A stretch of 64,000 nucleotides of DNA from Achromobacter sp. MFA1 R4 (GTDB taxonomy: Bacteria > Pseudomonadota > Gammaproteobacteria > Burkholderiales > Burkholderiaceae_B), in the NCBI RefSeq assembly GCF_900156745.1, contig NZ_LT707065.1:3534001-3598000 (forward strand), written 5' to 3'. Shown here in pieces: positions 28,201-37,633 of this stretch (positions are counted from its first letter, which is position 1; the number at the start of each line of letters is the position of its first letter). Position numbers and translations under genes: made by a program. The notes below the pieces were generated by a model that was given only the letters and a program-made list of their open reading frames with translations, was not told the DNA's origin and searched no databases.

Positions 28201-29073
28201 TCACGGGTATTTGCCCTGGCGGCGCAGCGCCGAGGGCAGGGCGGGCAGCGTCAGGGAGCGCGGGGGGCGGTTGGCCGGATCGCGCTGGCGTTCCGCCTGC
28301 ATCACCGCCCAGTCCAGGAGCTGGAGCTGGCCGTCGTGGGTTTCCGCCAGGGCCGACAGGCTTTCCACCCAGTCGCCGTCGTTGCAGTACAGGATGCCGC
28401 CCACGTCGCGCAGTTCGGCCTTGTGGATGTGGCCGCAGACCACGCCGTCCAGACCGCGCCGGCGGGCCTCGCCCGCCAGGGCTTCCTCGAAGTCGGTGAT
28501 GAAAGACACCGCGTTCTTGACCTTGTGCTTCAGGTACTGGGAAAGCGACCAGTAATGCAGGCCCAGCCGGTGGCGCAGCCGGTTGAAATGGTGGTTGATC
28601 CACAGCGCAAGCTGATAGAGCCCGTCGCCCAGGTGCGCCAGCCAGCGGCTGTGCTGGATGACGCCATCGAACTGGTCGCCGTGCAGCACCAAAAGGCGCA
28701 GGCCCTTGGCCGTGACGTGCACGTCCTCGTCCAGGACCTCGATGTCGCCAAAGGCAAAGCCCGCGAATTCCCGGGCAAACTCGTCGTGGTTGCCGGGGAT
28801 GAACACCACGCGCGTGCCGTTGCGCGCCTTGCGCAGGATGCGCTGCACCACGTCGTTGTGTGCCCGGGGCCAGTGCCAGTGCTTGCGTAATTGCCAGCCG
28901 TCGACGATGTCGCCGACCAGGTAGAGGGTGTCCGAATCGTTGTGATCCAGGAAATCGAGCAGGAATTCCGCCTTGCACCCGGCAGTGCCCAGGTGAATAT
29001 CGGAAATCCAGAGGGCGCGCCAGTGCGTGGGTTGGATGTCGTTCACGGTCGCGTCCCTGTGGGCTGTGGTCAT
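28201..29073 (-). CDS. LpxH-like metallophosphoesterase (UDP-2,3-diacylglucosamine diphosphatase type)
   Basis: 290 residues from the ATG at 29073. Calcineurin-like dinuclear metal motifs are complete: SDIHLG, GDIVDGWQ, GNHDE, HGDQFD and CGHIHKAEL. The LpxH-related C-terminal ILYCNDGDWVESLSAL is present. LpxH removes UMP from UDP-2,3-diacylglucosamine in lipid A synthesis; this longer relative may do that or act on another phosphodiester. The start is uncertain: an ATG at 29091 and a GTG at 29046 (with AGGGA before it) are possible. Confidence 0.85.
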   Translation of the reverse strand: MTTAHRDATVNDIQPTHWRALWISDIHLGTAGCKAEFLLDFLDHNDSDTLYLVGDIVDGWQLRKHWHWPRAHNDVVQRILRKARNGTRVVFIPGNHDEFAREFAGFAFGDIEVLDEDVHVTAKGLRLLVLHGDQFDGVIQHSRWLAHLGDGLYQLALWINHHFNRLRHRLGLHYWSLSQYLKHKVKNAVSFITDFEEALAGEARRRGLDGVVCGHIHKAELRDVGGILYCNDGDWVESLSALAETHDGQLQLLDWAVMQAERQRDPANRPPRSLTLPALPSALRRQGKYP

Positions 29074-29175
29074 GCTTGGGAATGAGACCATCGCGCGATG
29101 ACGCGCGCGTGACGAATCCGTGACGTAGTTGTGACGGCCGGGCGGCGGCGCCCGCGCGCCGCCCGGCCGGCCGGA

Positions 29176-30081
29176 TCAGGACTGTCCGGGGGCTTTTTTG
29201 CCCTTGATCCGTTTCCATACGGCGCCGCCCAGGACGGCCGCCGCCAGGATGCCGGCCTTGGCGAACTTGGCCAGGAAAGCGGCGATCACCGCGAACAACC
29301 CCAGCTTCTTGGCCGCCACGCCCGCCACCAGGGCTGCCAGCCCGTACTCGGCCACCTTGTCGCTGGAGGCGTCAAAGTCTGCGTAGCGCTTGCCTTCGAC
29401 GTATTTCAGGTTGTCCAGCAGCGCGAGCACGGCGGCTTTGTCCGTGGGCACGTTGCCCTTTTCGGTGATGAGGTCCAGCGTGATGTAGCCGTCCCGCCCC
29501 AGGGCGTAGGTGTTGTAGTTGACCGTGGCGTCGTCTTGCGCCCCGGCGTCCTTGTGCTTGGCGGCCACCGACCAGACGAGGCGCTGCGTGGCGCTGTCGT
29601 ACTTGGGCGCTTCCACCCAGCCGTCCACCGTCAACTCCGGGAATCCGCGCTTCCTGCGTTCCTCGTTGGACGCTTCCGTGCCTTCACGCAGGCTGTCCAG
29701 CAACTCGCCGACGTTCCAGTTCCGGGCGTCGTCGTCCTTGATGTAGCCGGCCTTGTCGAAATTGACGGTGACCACCCAGTCCTCGTCATCGCTTTTGGGC
29801 ATCACCACGCCCAGCAGCGACGGGTCCTTGCCGTTGCCATAGGCCTGCATCAGCCGTTCGGCCTGCGTGCGCGGCACGAAGAACATGCTTTGCGGCAGTT
29901 TCAGGGTTGCCTGGTCGCCAAGGGTGACATCAGTGGGGCCTTGCAGCGCCGCGGCAAAAGCGGCTTTGGTCGCCAGTTCGATTTCTTGCTGGGCCGATGC
30001 GTTCTGGGCGGACGCGCCGGCAGGCAGGAGCAACAGCGCACTGGCGAAGGCCAGCGACAGGCGGGTAATGAGTGCGCGCAT
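29176..30081 (-). CDS. DUF2167 membrane-anchored exported protein
   Basis: 301 residues from the ATG at 30081. A signal peptide (LITRLSLAFASALLLLPAGASA) leads a soluble domain typical of DUF2167: GPTDVTLGDQATLKLP, then FVPRTQAERLM, the acidic DDEDWVVTVNFDKAGYI, and NYNTYALGRDGYITLDLITE. The C-terminus has two hydrophobic helices (LAALVAGVAAKKLGLFAVIA, AGILAAAVLGGAVW) and a basic tail. Function is unknown. The first helix pair suggests anchoring in the inner membrane with the domain in the periplasm. It lies between LpxH-like and RDD genes on the same strand. Confidence 0.85.
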   Translation of the reverse strand: MRALITRLSLAFASALLLLPAGASAQNASAQQEIELATKAAFAAALQGPTDVTLGDQATLKLPQSMFFVPRTQAERLMQAYGNGKDPSLLGVVMPKSDDEDWVVTVNFDKAGYIKDDDARNWNVGELLDSLREGTEASNEERRKRGFPELTVDGWVEAPKYDSATQRLVWSVAAKHKDAGAQDDATVNYNTYALGRDGYITLDLITEKGNVPTDKAAVLALLDNLKYVEGKRYADFDASSDKVAEYGLAALVAGVAAKKLGLFAVIAAFLAKFAKAGILAAAVLGGAVWKRIKGKKAPGQS

Positions 30082-30229
30082 GGGGAGAGTGAAGCCGTCA
30101 GTTAAATGGGGCCTCATTGTCTTGGCGGTCGCCTGTCATCTTTCTGAACACTCACCCAACGTCACAAGCGCCGCGCGGGCGTGAAACGGGATGTGTCCGG
30201 AAGGGCGGCGCCCGGGCGCGGTAATGCCT

Positions 30230-30751
30230 TCAGCGGGCCTTTTTGCCCTTTGCCTGCGGCGCGTTGCGCAGCCGCGTCCCGAGGATCCGGTCGTGCAGGA
30301 ACTGCCCGTCGGGATCGAGCCAGGACCAGATGAAAATCGTGAAGGGCGCCGCGACGATGAACATGTCCACCGAGGGCCAACCCGTGGCGGCGGCGGCCGC
30401 CCAGACCACGGCCGCGCCCGCCAGCACCAGCGGCCACGCGAGAAGGTAGCGCAGGACCAGCAAGCCGGTGGACGGGGTGTTGCCATGGCGGTCCACCAGC
30501 CGGATGTTCCATGTCTTCATGGGCAGCGTCTGGCCGCGGCGACGCCAGCACAGGACGAAATAGGCGCCGATCGCCACGAACAGCCAGGCCTGCCTGGCCG
30601 CCCGCAGCTCCAGGGCATTCCTGCTCTGGGTCAGCGTATCCATCAGGTAGCCCGCCAGGAACACCACGCCAAACAGCAACACGGCTTCGTACATCATGCA
30701 GGCGAATCGGCGCAGCCGATTGGGGGTCTGGTCGAGGGGGGCGTCGGTCAT
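30230..30751 (-). CDS. RDD family membrane protein
   Basis: 173 residues with the RDD pattern: an N-terminal arginine (PNRLRRFACMMYEA) where the family's Arg-Asp-Asp begins, then membrane helices VLLFGVVFLAGYLMD, AWLFVAIGAYFVLCW, the KTWNIRLVDRHGN motif, and two more helices with LAWPLVLAGAAVVWAAA. The second Asp of the RDD motif is replaced (YEAVLLF), which is common in divergent members. RDD proteins are small polytopic proteins, a few of which act as ion exchangers. No specific role is assigned. Confidence 0.85.
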   Translation of the reverse strand: MTDAPLDQTPNRLRRFACMMYEAVLLFGVVFLAGYLMDTLTQSRNALELRAARQAWLFVAIGAYFVLCWRRRGQTLPMKTWNIRLVDRHGNTPSTGLLVLRYLLAWPLVLAGAAVVWAAAAATGWPSVDMFIVAAPFTIFIWSWLDPDGQFLHDRILGTRLRNAPQAKGKKAR

Positions 30752-30784
30752 GGACCGGTATTATCCATAAATCGGCGAGGGACG

Positions 30785-30811
30785 AAAAAAAACCCGCCGG
30801 TAAGGGCGGGT
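30785..30811 (-). terminator. Rho-independent terminator of the 62-aa gene
   Basis: Seven-base stem ACCCGCC/GGCGGGT (30792-30798 and 30805-30811) followed on the minus strand by eight T. It lies 64 bases past the stop of the small gene and upstream of the RDD gene. Confidence 0.8.
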
Positions 30812-30874
30812 CTATAAAAGGGGCTATGCAGCCCCCAAGGGGAAAATCTTTAGGCCCGAGGGCCTGGGCCATGA

Positions 30875-31063
30875 TCAGGCAGCGGAATGCGCGTTCTTGG
30901 CGCTCGTCTTGCCAGCCAGGGCCTTGATGCCGAGGGCCAGCTTGCGCAGGCCTGCAGCCAACGCCCGCATCGGGTGCGGACGGAATTGTTCTTCAATAGC
31001 CTGGAGCATCAGTTGACGCTCGAGTTCGTCGGTCAGGCGGATGGTGTTGTTCGCGTTGATCAC
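30875..31063 (-). CDS. Small basic protein of unknown function (62 aa)
   Basis: 62 residues from the GTG at 31063, chosen because GGAGG stands five bases upstream; a GTG four codons earlier would overlap that ribosome site. The sequence opens INANNTIRLTDELERQ, then EEQFRPHPMRALAAGLRK, and ends with a Lys/Ala-rich tail. It is predicted to be helical and basic. It has a promoter, a good ribosome site and its own terminator, so it is very likely expressed as a monocistronic gene. Family not recognised. Confidence 0.75.
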   Translation of the reverse strand: MINANNTIRLTDELERQLMLQAIEEQFRPHPMRALAAGLRKLALGIKALAGKTSAKNAHSAA

Positions 31064-31112
31064 AATAGCCTCCACGGGCTTGCACAGTTGTTTGCTACTA
31101 GGGATAACCCGA

Positions 31113-31142
31113 ATTATAGGGGTTTACCCTGAAACTATGCAA
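31113..31142 (-). promoter_or_regulatory. Putative sigma-70 promoter of the 62-aa gene
   Basis: On the minus strand TTGCAT (plus 31137-31142), 18 bases, then consensus TATAAT (plus 31113-31118). The -10 lies 50 bases before the GTG start. The wider 245-base gap also has a GCGGCGC/GCGCCGC hairpin at 31244-31266 near the end of the methyltransferase gene, without U-run. Confidence 0.5.
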
Positions 31143-31308
31143 GTGGTGGGTGCACGCTGGTGCAACTTGGCAACACCTTGGTGCTGATGATGCCCCAAAA
31201 CCGCGCGGCCGGGGACCATGAGCAAAGATAGGGGCGTCATGTTGCGGCGCTTTTACAACGCGCCGCCCCTACGTTCGAGGAACGCGGTTGCTGCCCCGGG
31301 GGCGACGG

Positions 31309-33156
31309 TCAGGCGTCGCGGTAGCCCGCGGCCACCAGTTCGAAGCCGAACAGGCGGCAGTCAAGCGCGCCGTTGTGCAGCGGGATGCGGCGTTTGGGCT
31401 TCAGGCGCATCTGGTTGGGTAGCGTCAGGTCGCTGGTGATGACGTGCAGCTCCCATCCCGCGAAATTGTGCTTCAGGCACGTGGCCCATTCGCGCCACAG
31501 GTCGGGGTCCTGTTCGGCGCCCATGCGTTCGCCGTAGGGCGGATTGGTGACGATCCAGCCGTGGTCGGCGGGCGCCGTCACATGGCGGGCGTCGCCGACT
31601 TCGAACCGGATGGAATCGGCGGTCAGCCAGGCGCGTTCGGCGTTGTTGCGGGCGTACTCGATGGCCTGCGGATTCAGGTCGTAGCCGACCAGCGGGGCTT
31701 CGAGTTGCGGCAGGATGCGGGCGCGGGCGTCTTCCTTCAGGTCGCGCCAGCGATAGGCGTCGTGATCGCGCAGGCGCTCGAAACCGAACGGACGGGAAAT
31801 GCCGGGCGGCACGCCCAGGGCGATCCAGGCCCCTTCGATCAGGATGGTGCCGGAGCCGCAGAAGGGGTCCAGCAGCGGCGCGGCGGGGTCCCACCCGGCC
31901 AGCGCCAGCATGCCGGCCGCCAGGTTTTCACGCAGCGGCGCCTCGCCCTTGTCCAGCCGCCACCCGCGTTTGAAGAGGGACTCGCCCGAGGTGTCCAGGT
32001 ACAGCGTGGCGGTATGGCCCGTCAGGAAAAGGTGCACGCGGGCGTCCGGGCGCACCGTGTCGATGCTGGGACGTTCGCCTTCGAGTTCGCGCAGCCGGTC
32101 GCAGATGCCGTCCTTGGCGCGCAGGTTGCAGTACTGCAGGCTTTGCACCGGGCTCTTGATGGCCGAGGTGTCCACGCGCAACGTCTGTTCGGCGCCGAAC
32201 CAGCGTTCCCAGGGGGTGTCGCGCGCCAGGTCCAGGATGTCGTCTTCGTGCGAGATCTCGGCGTGCGCCACCTGCACCAGGATGCGCGTGGCCAGGCGCG
32301 AATACAGATTGGCGCGCTGGATGCCGGACCAGTCGGACGTGAACGAGCAGCCCGCCCGGCCCGCCTTGGCATCTTCGTAACCGAGCGCCTGCATTTCGGC
32401 GGTCAGCGCCTCTTCCAGGCCCTGCGGGCAGGGAGCGAAGACCGTGAAGATCTCGGCTTGGCGCGGCTCGCGGGGGCGGCGGGTGCGGGTTTCGATGCGT
32501 GGCGCGGCGCGCTCGCGGAAGGTGTCGGCATCCTCGGAGTAGGCGGGCTCGCGCGAGGCGTCGGCATCCCCGGCAAAGGCCGGTTCGTCCGCGTAGTCCG
32601 GCTCCGGCGCGAACTCCGGCGCGGGGCCGTCGTCCTCGAAGGGATCGTAGAAGCGGCCGGCCGGCGTGGCCGGGGCGATGTATTGGTCGTCGCGCAGGCG
32701 CGGGGCGCGCTGCGGGGGGCGCCCCGAGCGCGAGCCGGGCGCTGCGTCGCGCGCCGAGTCCCCGCGGCCCGCGTCGGACGCGCCGCGGCGGGGTGCGGGA
32801 CGATCCGCCGGGGCGCGTTCGCCCTGTCCGCGCGCGTACTGCCCACGTTCGCCTTGGCTGCGTTCGGAGCGACTGCGTTCGGGCTGGCCGGCGCGGCCTG
32901 CCGGACCGCGTGCGCTGTCGCCGCGGCCGCCGGCCGGGGATTTGCGCGCGCCGCGGGCTTCTTCTTCCTGGCGCCGCTGGTAGCCGACGGGGTCTTTCTG
33001 GCGTTCGATGTTTTCGCGGCTGCGCTCGATCTGCGCAACCAGGCGCGCGCGCGCGCCGGTGCGGGTGCGCTTGGCCGTGCCTTCGGCGTGGGCGTCGCGG
33101 GCCGTTTTCTTGATCGTCAGCGTCTTGCGCGGGCGGTCCTGTTCATCAGAGGACAT
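31309..33156 (-). CDS. THUMP-domain 23S rRNA methyltransferase (RlmL/YpsC-like) with long disordered N-terminus
   Basis: 615 residues. The last 375 or so form a THUMP RNA-binding domain (from about residue 240, AEIFTVFAPCPQGLEEAL) and a class I SAM methyltransferase with DPFCGSGTILIEGA, VGYDLNPQAIEYARNNAE and the catalytic NPPYGER motif of N2-guanine methyltransferases. This is the RlmL N-terminal/YpsC-type enzyme expected to make m2G in 23S rRNA. The first 240 residues are low-complexity, rich in Arg, Gly, Ser, Asp and Ala (GERGQYARGQGERAPADR), not found in E. coli RlmL, and presumably disordered. The gene runs unbroken, so this is a real extension unless a later start is used. Confidence 0.88.
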   Translation of the reverse strand: MSSDEQDRPRKTLTIKKTARDAHAEGTAKRTRTGARARLVAQIERSRENIERQKDPVGYQRRQEEEARGARKSPAGGRGDSARGPAGRAGQPERSRSERSQGERGQYARGQGERAPADRPAPRRGASDAGRGDSARDAAPGSRSGRPPQRAPRLRDDQYIAPATPAGRFYDPFEDDGPAPEFAPEPDYADEPAFAGDADASREPAYSEDADTFRERAAPRIETRTRRPREPRQAEIFTVFAPCPQGLEEALTAEMQALGYEDAKAGRAGCSFTSDWSGIQRANLYSRLATRILVQVAHAEISHEDDILDLARDTPWERWFGAEQTLRVDTSAIKSPVQSLQYCNLRAKDGICDRLRELEGERPSIDTVRPDARVHLFLTGHTATLYLDTSGESLFKRGWRLDKGEAPLRENLAAGMLALAGWDPAAPLLDPFCGSGTILIEGAWIALGVPPGISRPFGFERLRDHDAYRWRDLKEDARARILPQLEAPLVGYDLNPQAIEYARNNAERAWLTADSIRFEVGDARHVTAPADHGWIVTNPPYGERMGAEQDPDLWREWATCLKHNFAGWELHVITSDLTLPNQMRLKPKRRIPLHNGALDCRLFGFELVAAGYRDA

Positions 33157-33189
33157 ACGAATCCTGGCGAATGTGCAAAGGTAGGGGTA

Positions 33190-33618
33190 TCAGAAGGGTT
33201 TGACGACGACCAGCGCCACCACCACCAAGAGCAGCAAGACGGGAACTTCGTTGAACCAGCGATAAAACGTGTGCGAACGGGTGTTCTTGCCCTGTTCGAA
33301 TTTGCGTAGCATGAGGCCACAGGCGTGATGGTAGCCGATGACGAGCAGCACGAAAAAGAGTTTGGCGTGCATCCAGCCGTTGCCGGGGCCCACGCCGATG
33401 CGGTAGCCCAGGTACAGCCACATCCCGAAGATGATGGCCACGACGGCCAGGATGGTGGTGAAACGATACAGGCGGCGCGCCATGCCGAGCAGCGTCGCCT
33501 GGACGGCCTGGTCCGACTGCTGCGCCAGGTTCACGAAGATGCGCGGCAGGTAGAACAGGCCGGCAAACCAGGAAGCGATGAAGACGATGTGAAAAGTCTT
33601 GACCCAGAGCATGGCCAT
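33190..33618 (-). CDS. HemJ/CopD-family membrane protein (putative protoporphyrinogen IX oxidase)
   Basis: 142 residues with four transmembrane helices. The N-terminal block MLWVKTFHIVFIASWFAGLF and the loop YLPRIFVNLAQ match HemJ proteins, which oxidise protoporphyrinogen IX in many proteobacteria lacking HemG/HemY. Conserved His and Lys in KTFHI and MHAKLFFVL are present. The second ATG (33612, MLWVKTF) may be the true start. The CopD label used for related proteins is an alternative. It is close upstream of the methyltransferase on the same strand. Confidence 0.85.
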   Translation of the reverse strand: MAMLWVKTFHIVFIASWFAGLFYLPRIFVNLAQQSDQAVQATLLGMARRLYRFTTILAVVAIIFGMWLYLGYRIGVGPGNGWMHAKLFFVLLVIGYHHACGLMLRKFEQGKNTRSHTFYRWFNEVPVLLLLVVVALVVVKPF

Positions 33619-33733
33619 GGCGCGATCCGATCGAGGAAAGCCGCATTGTAAGCCTCCAGGGGCGTGCGCCAGCCAGTGCCCCCGATGTTTGACGCCCGAG
33701 GGAGACGGGCGTCAGCCTGGGCGGATGTGCCAA

Positions 33734-33748
33734 GGGTGTCAGACACCC
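33734..33748. repeat. Dispersed palindrome GGGTGTC-A-GACACCC, copy 1
   Basis: Seven-base perfect arms around one A, one base beyond the prpD stop codon. A second copy of the same GGTGTC-N-GACACC core lies at 55737-55749. Such palindromes are spread through genomes of this family, usually at gene ends. Confidence 0.65.
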
Positions 33749-33749
33749 C

Positions 33750-35201
33750 TCAGATCACATACAGATCCACATATTCGTGGACCGGCATCGCCTCCAGCGT
33801 CTGCTGGTCCAGCGAGGCGGCGAGGATGCGCTGCTGCTGGCGCGCCGGGAACACGCGGGCCAGGTTGGTGCGGAACTTGGCTTCCAGCAGCGGTATGCCC
33901 TCGGGGCGGCGGCGCTTGTGGCCGATGGGGTACTCGCAGACGATTTCGTCCAGCGCGGTGCCGTCCTTGAATTGCACGGTGAGCGCATTGGCGATCGAGC
34001 GCTTGGCCGGGTTGTGATAGTCGCTGGTGTAGGCCGGGTCCTCGACGCAGACGATCCTGTCGCGCAGCGCATCGATGCGCGGATCCTGCGCGACGTCGTC
34101 TTCGTAGTCGGCGGCGGTCAGGCGGCCGAACAGCACGGGCACGGCCACCATGTACTGGATGCAGTGGTCGCGGTCGGCGGGATTGTCCAGCGGACCCTTC
34201 TTGTCGATGATGCGGATGCAGGCTTCGTGCGTGCGGATGCGGATCTGCGCGATGTCGTCCGCGGTCTTGCCCAGCGATTTGAGCCGGTCGTGGATCTGCA
34301 TGGCGCATTCCACCGCGGTCTGCGCGTGGAACTCGGCGGGGAACGAGATCTTGAACAGCACGTTCTCCATCACGTAGCTGCCGTAGGGGCGCTGGAACTT
34401 GAATGGTTGGCCCTTGAAGAGCACGTCGTAAAAGCCCCAGGTCTTGGCGGTCAGCACGGAGGGGTAGCCCATTTCGCCGGTCCGCGCGATGAGCGCGAGC
34501 CGCACCGCGCGGCTGGTCGCATCGCCGGCCGCCCAGCTCTTGCGGCTGCCGGTATTGGGCGCGTGGCGGTAGGTGCGCAGGCTCTGGCCGTCGACCCAGG
34601 CCAGCGACACTGCGTTGATCACTTCGTCGCGGGTCAGGCCCAGCATCTGCGCGACGACGGCCGTGGAGGCCACTTTGACCAGCACCACGTGGTCCAGGCC
34701 GACCTTGTTGAAGGAATTTTCCAGCGCGATGCAGCCCTGGATCTCGTGCGCCTTGATCATGCCGGTCAGCACGTCGCGCATGGACAGCGGCGGTTTGCCT
34801 GAAGCGACCGCCGTGCGCGACAGCCAGTCGGCCGTGGCCAGGATGCCGCCCAGGTTGTCGGACGGGTGGCCCCATTCGGCCGCCAGCCAGGTGTCGTTGA
34901 AATCCAGCCAGCGGATCATCGCGCCGATGTTGAACGCGGCCTGGACCGGATCGAGCTGGAACTGCGTGCCGGGCACCTTGGCGCCATGGGGCACCACGGT
35001 GCCCGGCACGACCGGGCCCAGCAGCTTGCGGCACGCCGGATATTCCAGCGCCTCCAGGCCGCAGCCCAGCGTGTCGATCAGGCAGTTGCGCGCGGTTTCG
35101 TACGCCAGCTCGCTGCGGATTTCGTAGTTGAGAACGTAGTCCGCGATGTCGGCCAGGACCTGGTCGGGATCGGGACGTACGTTGGAGATCGGGGCAGACA
35201 T
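33750..35201 (-). CDS. prpD: 2-methylcitrate dehydratase PrpD
   Basis: 483 residues, the usual MmgE/PrpD length. It dehydrates 2-methylcitrate to 2-methyl-cis-aconitate in propionate oxidation. Family blocks: [10 protein letters not shown] near the N-terminus, [20 protein letters not shown] (given in part as DFNDTW), [19 protein letters not shown] and the C-terminal [21 protein letters not shown]. It is the third gene of prpB-prpC-prpD. Many relatives instead use acnD-prpF here; neither is nearby. Confidence 0.96.
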   Translation of the reverse strand: MSAPISNVRPDPDQVLADIADYVLNYEIRSELAYETARNCLIDTLGCGLEALEYPACRKLLGPVVPGTVVPHGAKVPGTQFQLDPVQAAFNIGAMIRWLDFNDTWLAAEWGHPSDNLGGILATADWLSRTAVASGKPPLSMRDVLTGMIKAHEIQGCIALENSFNKVGLDHVVLVKVASTAVVAQMLGLTRDEVINAVSLAWVDGQSLRTYRHAPNTGSRKSWAAGDATSRAVRLALIARTGEMGYPSVLTAKTWGFYDVLFKGQPFKFQRPYGSYVMENVLFKISFPAEFHAQTAVECAMQIHDRLKSLGKTADDIAQIRIRTHEACIRIIDKKGPLDNPADRDHCIQYMVAVPVLFGRLTAADYEDDVAQDPRIDALRDRIVCVEDPAYTSDYHNPAKRSIANALTVQFKDGTALDEIVCEYPIGHKRRRPEGIPLLEAKFRTNLARVFPARQQQRILAASLDQQTLEAMPVHEYVDLYVI

Positions 35202-35259
35202 CGCGGTACCTCTTTCGGAAAGTGGATACAGGTGGCCATGACGCGCCCTCGATCCCGTC

Positions 35260-36453
35260 TTACTTGCGCTTGTCGATGGGCACGAACTTCTGGTCTTCCG
35301 GGCCCACGTAGTTGGCGGTGGGGCGGATGATCTTGTTGTCGATGCGCTGTTCGATGATGTGGGCCGACCAGCCCGCGGTGCGCGCGATGACGAACAGCGG
35401 GGTGAACATGGCGGTGGGCACGCCCATCATGTGATAGCTCACGGCCGAGAACCAGTCGAGGTTGGGGAACATCTTCTTGACGTCCCACATGACGGTTTCC
35501 AGGCGTTCGGCGATGTCGAACATCTTGGTCGTGCCGGCCTTCTTGGACAGCTTCTTGGCGACTTCCTTGATGACCTTGTTGCGCGGATCGGAGACCGTGT
35601 AGACCGGATGGCCGAAGCCGATGATGACTTCCTTGGCTTCGACGCGGCGGCGGATGTCGGCCTCGGCTTCTTCGGGCGTCTCGTAGCGCTTCTGGACCTC
35701 GAAGGCCACTTCGTTGGCGCCGCCGTGCTTGGGGCCGCGCAGGGCGCCGATGGCGCCGGAGATGGCCGAGAACATGTCCGACCCGGTGCCGGCGATGACG
35801 CGGGCCGTGAACGTGGACGCGTTGAATTCGTGCTCGGCGTACAGGTTCAGGGAGATGTGCATCGCCTTGACCCATTCGTCGCTGGGCTTTTCGCCGTGCA
35901 GCAGGTGCAGGAAATGGCCGCCGATGCTGTCGTCGTCGGTCTGCACGTCGATGGTGCGGCCGTTGTGGCTGTAGTGGTACCAGTAGAGCAGGGCCGAACC
36001 CAGGTTGGCCATCAGGCGGTCGGCGATGTCGCGCGCGCCCGGGGTGTTGTGGTCGTCCTTTTCGGGCAGCACGCAGCCCAGCACCGACACGGCCGTGCGC
36101 ATCACGTCCATCGGGTGGCTGGCGGCGGGCAGGGCTTCCAGGGCGATCTGAAGCTGCGTGGGCAGGCCGCGCAGGCTGCGCAGCTTTTCCTTGTAGGCCT
36201 TCAGTTCGGCCTTGTTGGGCAGCTTGCCATGGACCAGCAAGTGGGCGATTTCCTCGAACTCGCTGGTGTGCGCGATGTCCAGGATGTCATAGCCGCGGTA
36301 GTGCAGGTCGTTGCCGCTGCGGCCGACGGTGCACAGTGCGGTGTTGCCCGCGACCACGCCGGACAGCGCAACCGACTTCTTGGGCTTGAAACCGGCTTTT
36401 TCTTCCGGCTTGGCGTCCGACTTGGCTTCTTGCTTCTTGGGAGCCGTGCTCAT
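35260..36453 (-). CDS. prpC: 2-methylcitrate synthase PrpC
   Basis: 397 residues from the ATG at 36453, which follows AAGGAAAGGAG. It condenses propionyl-CoA with oxaloacetate. Citrate-synthase-type catalytic segments are seen: [14 protein letters not shown] (His), [13 protein letters not shown] (His) and the late [12 protein letters not shown]. It is shorter than the GltA in this window and has an N-terminal Lys-rich lead ([20 protein letters not shown]) that is unusual and probably disordered. Position between prpB and prpD confirms the assignment. Confidence 0.95.
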   Translation of the reverse strand: MSTAPKKQEAKSDAKPEEKAGFKPKKSVALSGVVAGNTALCTVGRSGNDLHYRGYDILDIAHTSEFEEIAHLLVHGKLPNKAELKAYKEKLRSLRGLPTQLQIALEALPAASHPMDVMRTAVSVLGCVLPEKDDHNTPGARDIADRLMANLGSALLYWYHYSHNGRTIDVQTDDDSIGGHFLHLLHGEKPSDEWVKAMHISLNLYAEHEFNASTFTARVIAGTGSDMFSAISGAIGALRGPKHGGANEVAFEVQKRYETPEEAEADIRRRVEAKEVIIGFGHPVYTVSDPRNKVIKEVAKKLSKKAGTTKMFDIAERLETVMWDVKKMFPNLDWFSAVSYHMMGVPTAMFTPLFVIARTAGWSAHIIEQRIDNKIIRPTANYVGPEDQKFVPIDKRK

Positions 36454-36543
36454 GTCTCTACTCCTTTCCTTACGCGATGGACGATGCAATGGGTGGCGGG
36501 CCACACCGCGGGTCTGCCGCGGCGTGGCCTGGTCGTTGCGGGA

Positions 36544-37434
36544 TTACGCTTTGCCCTTCTGGAAGAGCGCATCCAGTCTGGATTCGAATTCGTGGTAGCC
36601 GATGCGGTCGTAGAGCTCTTCGCGCGTCTGCATCAGGTCGACCACGTTCTTCTGGTGGCCATCGCGGCGGATGGCGGTGTAGACGGCCTCGGCGGCCTTG
36701 TTCATGGCGCGGAAGGCGGACAGCGGGTAGAGCACCATGCCCACGCCCACGCTCTTGAGTTCTTCGACCGAGAAGAGCGGGGTCTTGCCGAATTCGGTGA
36801 TGTTGGCCAGCACTGGCACCTTGACTGCCTTGACGAAGCGGTCGTACGTGGGCAGGTCGTAGGCGGCTTCGGCGAAGATCGCGTCGGCGCCCGCTTCCAC
36901 GCAGGCCAGCGCGCGCTCGATGGCGGCGTCCACGCCGTGCGAGGCGATCGCGTCGGTGCGGGCGATGAGATAAAAGTCGCTGTCGGTGCGCGCGTCGGCG
37001 GCGGCCTTCACGCGGTCGGCCATTTCCTCGGTGGTGACGATTTCCTTGCCCGGACGGTGGCCGCAGCGCTTGGCGCCGACCTGGTCCTCGATGTGGCAGG
37101 CGGCGGCGCCGAACTTGATCAGGCTCTTGACGGTGCGGGCAATGTTGAATGCCGACGGCCCGAAGCCGGTGTCGATGTCCACCAGCAGCGGCACGTCGCA
37201 CACGTCGGTGATGCGGCGCACGTCGGTCAGGACGTCGTCCATGGTGTTGATGCCCAGGTCCGGCAGACCCAGCGAGCCGGCGGCGACGCCGCCGCCGGAC
37301 AGGTAGATGGCGCGGTAGCCGGCGCGCTTGGCCAGCAGGGCGTGGTTCGCGTTGATGGCGCCGATGATCTGCAGGGGATGCTCTTCGGCGAGCGCGCGGC
37401 GAAAGAGGGCGCCGGGCGATTCGGGTCTGGACAT
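36544..37434 (-). CDS. prpB: 2-methylisocitrate lyase PrpB
   Basis: 296 residues from the ATG at 37434 (CAGGAGACAACC before it). It splits 2-methylisocitrate into succinate and pyruvate. The isocitrate-lyase-family active loop KRCGHRPGK has the catalytic Cys124; Mg binding residues are in [10 protein letters not shown] (D86, D88) and CHIEDQVG. First gene of the prp operon. No PrpR activator gene is present between it and mdh. Confidence 0.96.
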   Translation of the reverse strand: MSRPESPGALFRRALAEEHPLQIIGAINANHALLAKRAGYRAIYLSGGGVAAGSLGLPDLGINTMDDVLTDVRRITDVCDVPLLVDIDTGFGPSAFNIARTVKSLIKFGAAACHIEDQVGAKRCGHRPGKEIVTTEEMADRVKAAADARTDSDFYLIARTDAIASHGVDAAIERALACVEAGADAIFAEAAYDLPTYDRFVKAVKVPVLANITEFGKTPLFSVEELKSVGVGMVLYPLSAFRAMNKAAEAVYTAIRRDGHQKNVVDLMQTREELYDRIGYHEFESRLDALFQKGKA

Positions 37435-37561
37435 GGTTGTCTCCTGTTCTTGGTCGCCCACGACCTTAGCGTGGGTCCGAAAAATAAATCTGTCCCCTGC
37501 ACGACAATCGGTTGTGGCTGGGCAATGAGACAGGTGTATTTGCCGGTACTGCCGAGGGGGC

Positions 37562-37614
37562 GGGACCGCGTATTCCGGTCCCGCTTAAGGAATGGGCCCG
37601 CATGAACGGGCCCA
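37562..37614 (-). terminator. Two hairpins downstream of mdh
   Basis: TGGGCCCG-CATGAA-CGGGCCCA (37593-37614) lies 19 bases after the mdh stop, followed on the minus strand by ATTCCTT; a second stem GGGACC...GGTCCC is at 37562-37582. No proper U-run, so termination is plausible but not certain. The rest of the 199-base gap to prpB shows no gene. Confidence 0.45.
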
Positions 37615-37633
37615 AACCTTTACTGCGCGCTGC

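Noticed and set aside
37460-37560. Remnant of an insertion element in the prpB-mdh gap (AAATAAATCTGTCCCC and a loosely complementary stretch)
   Set aside because: Complementarity is weak, no transposase remnant or target duplication is visible.
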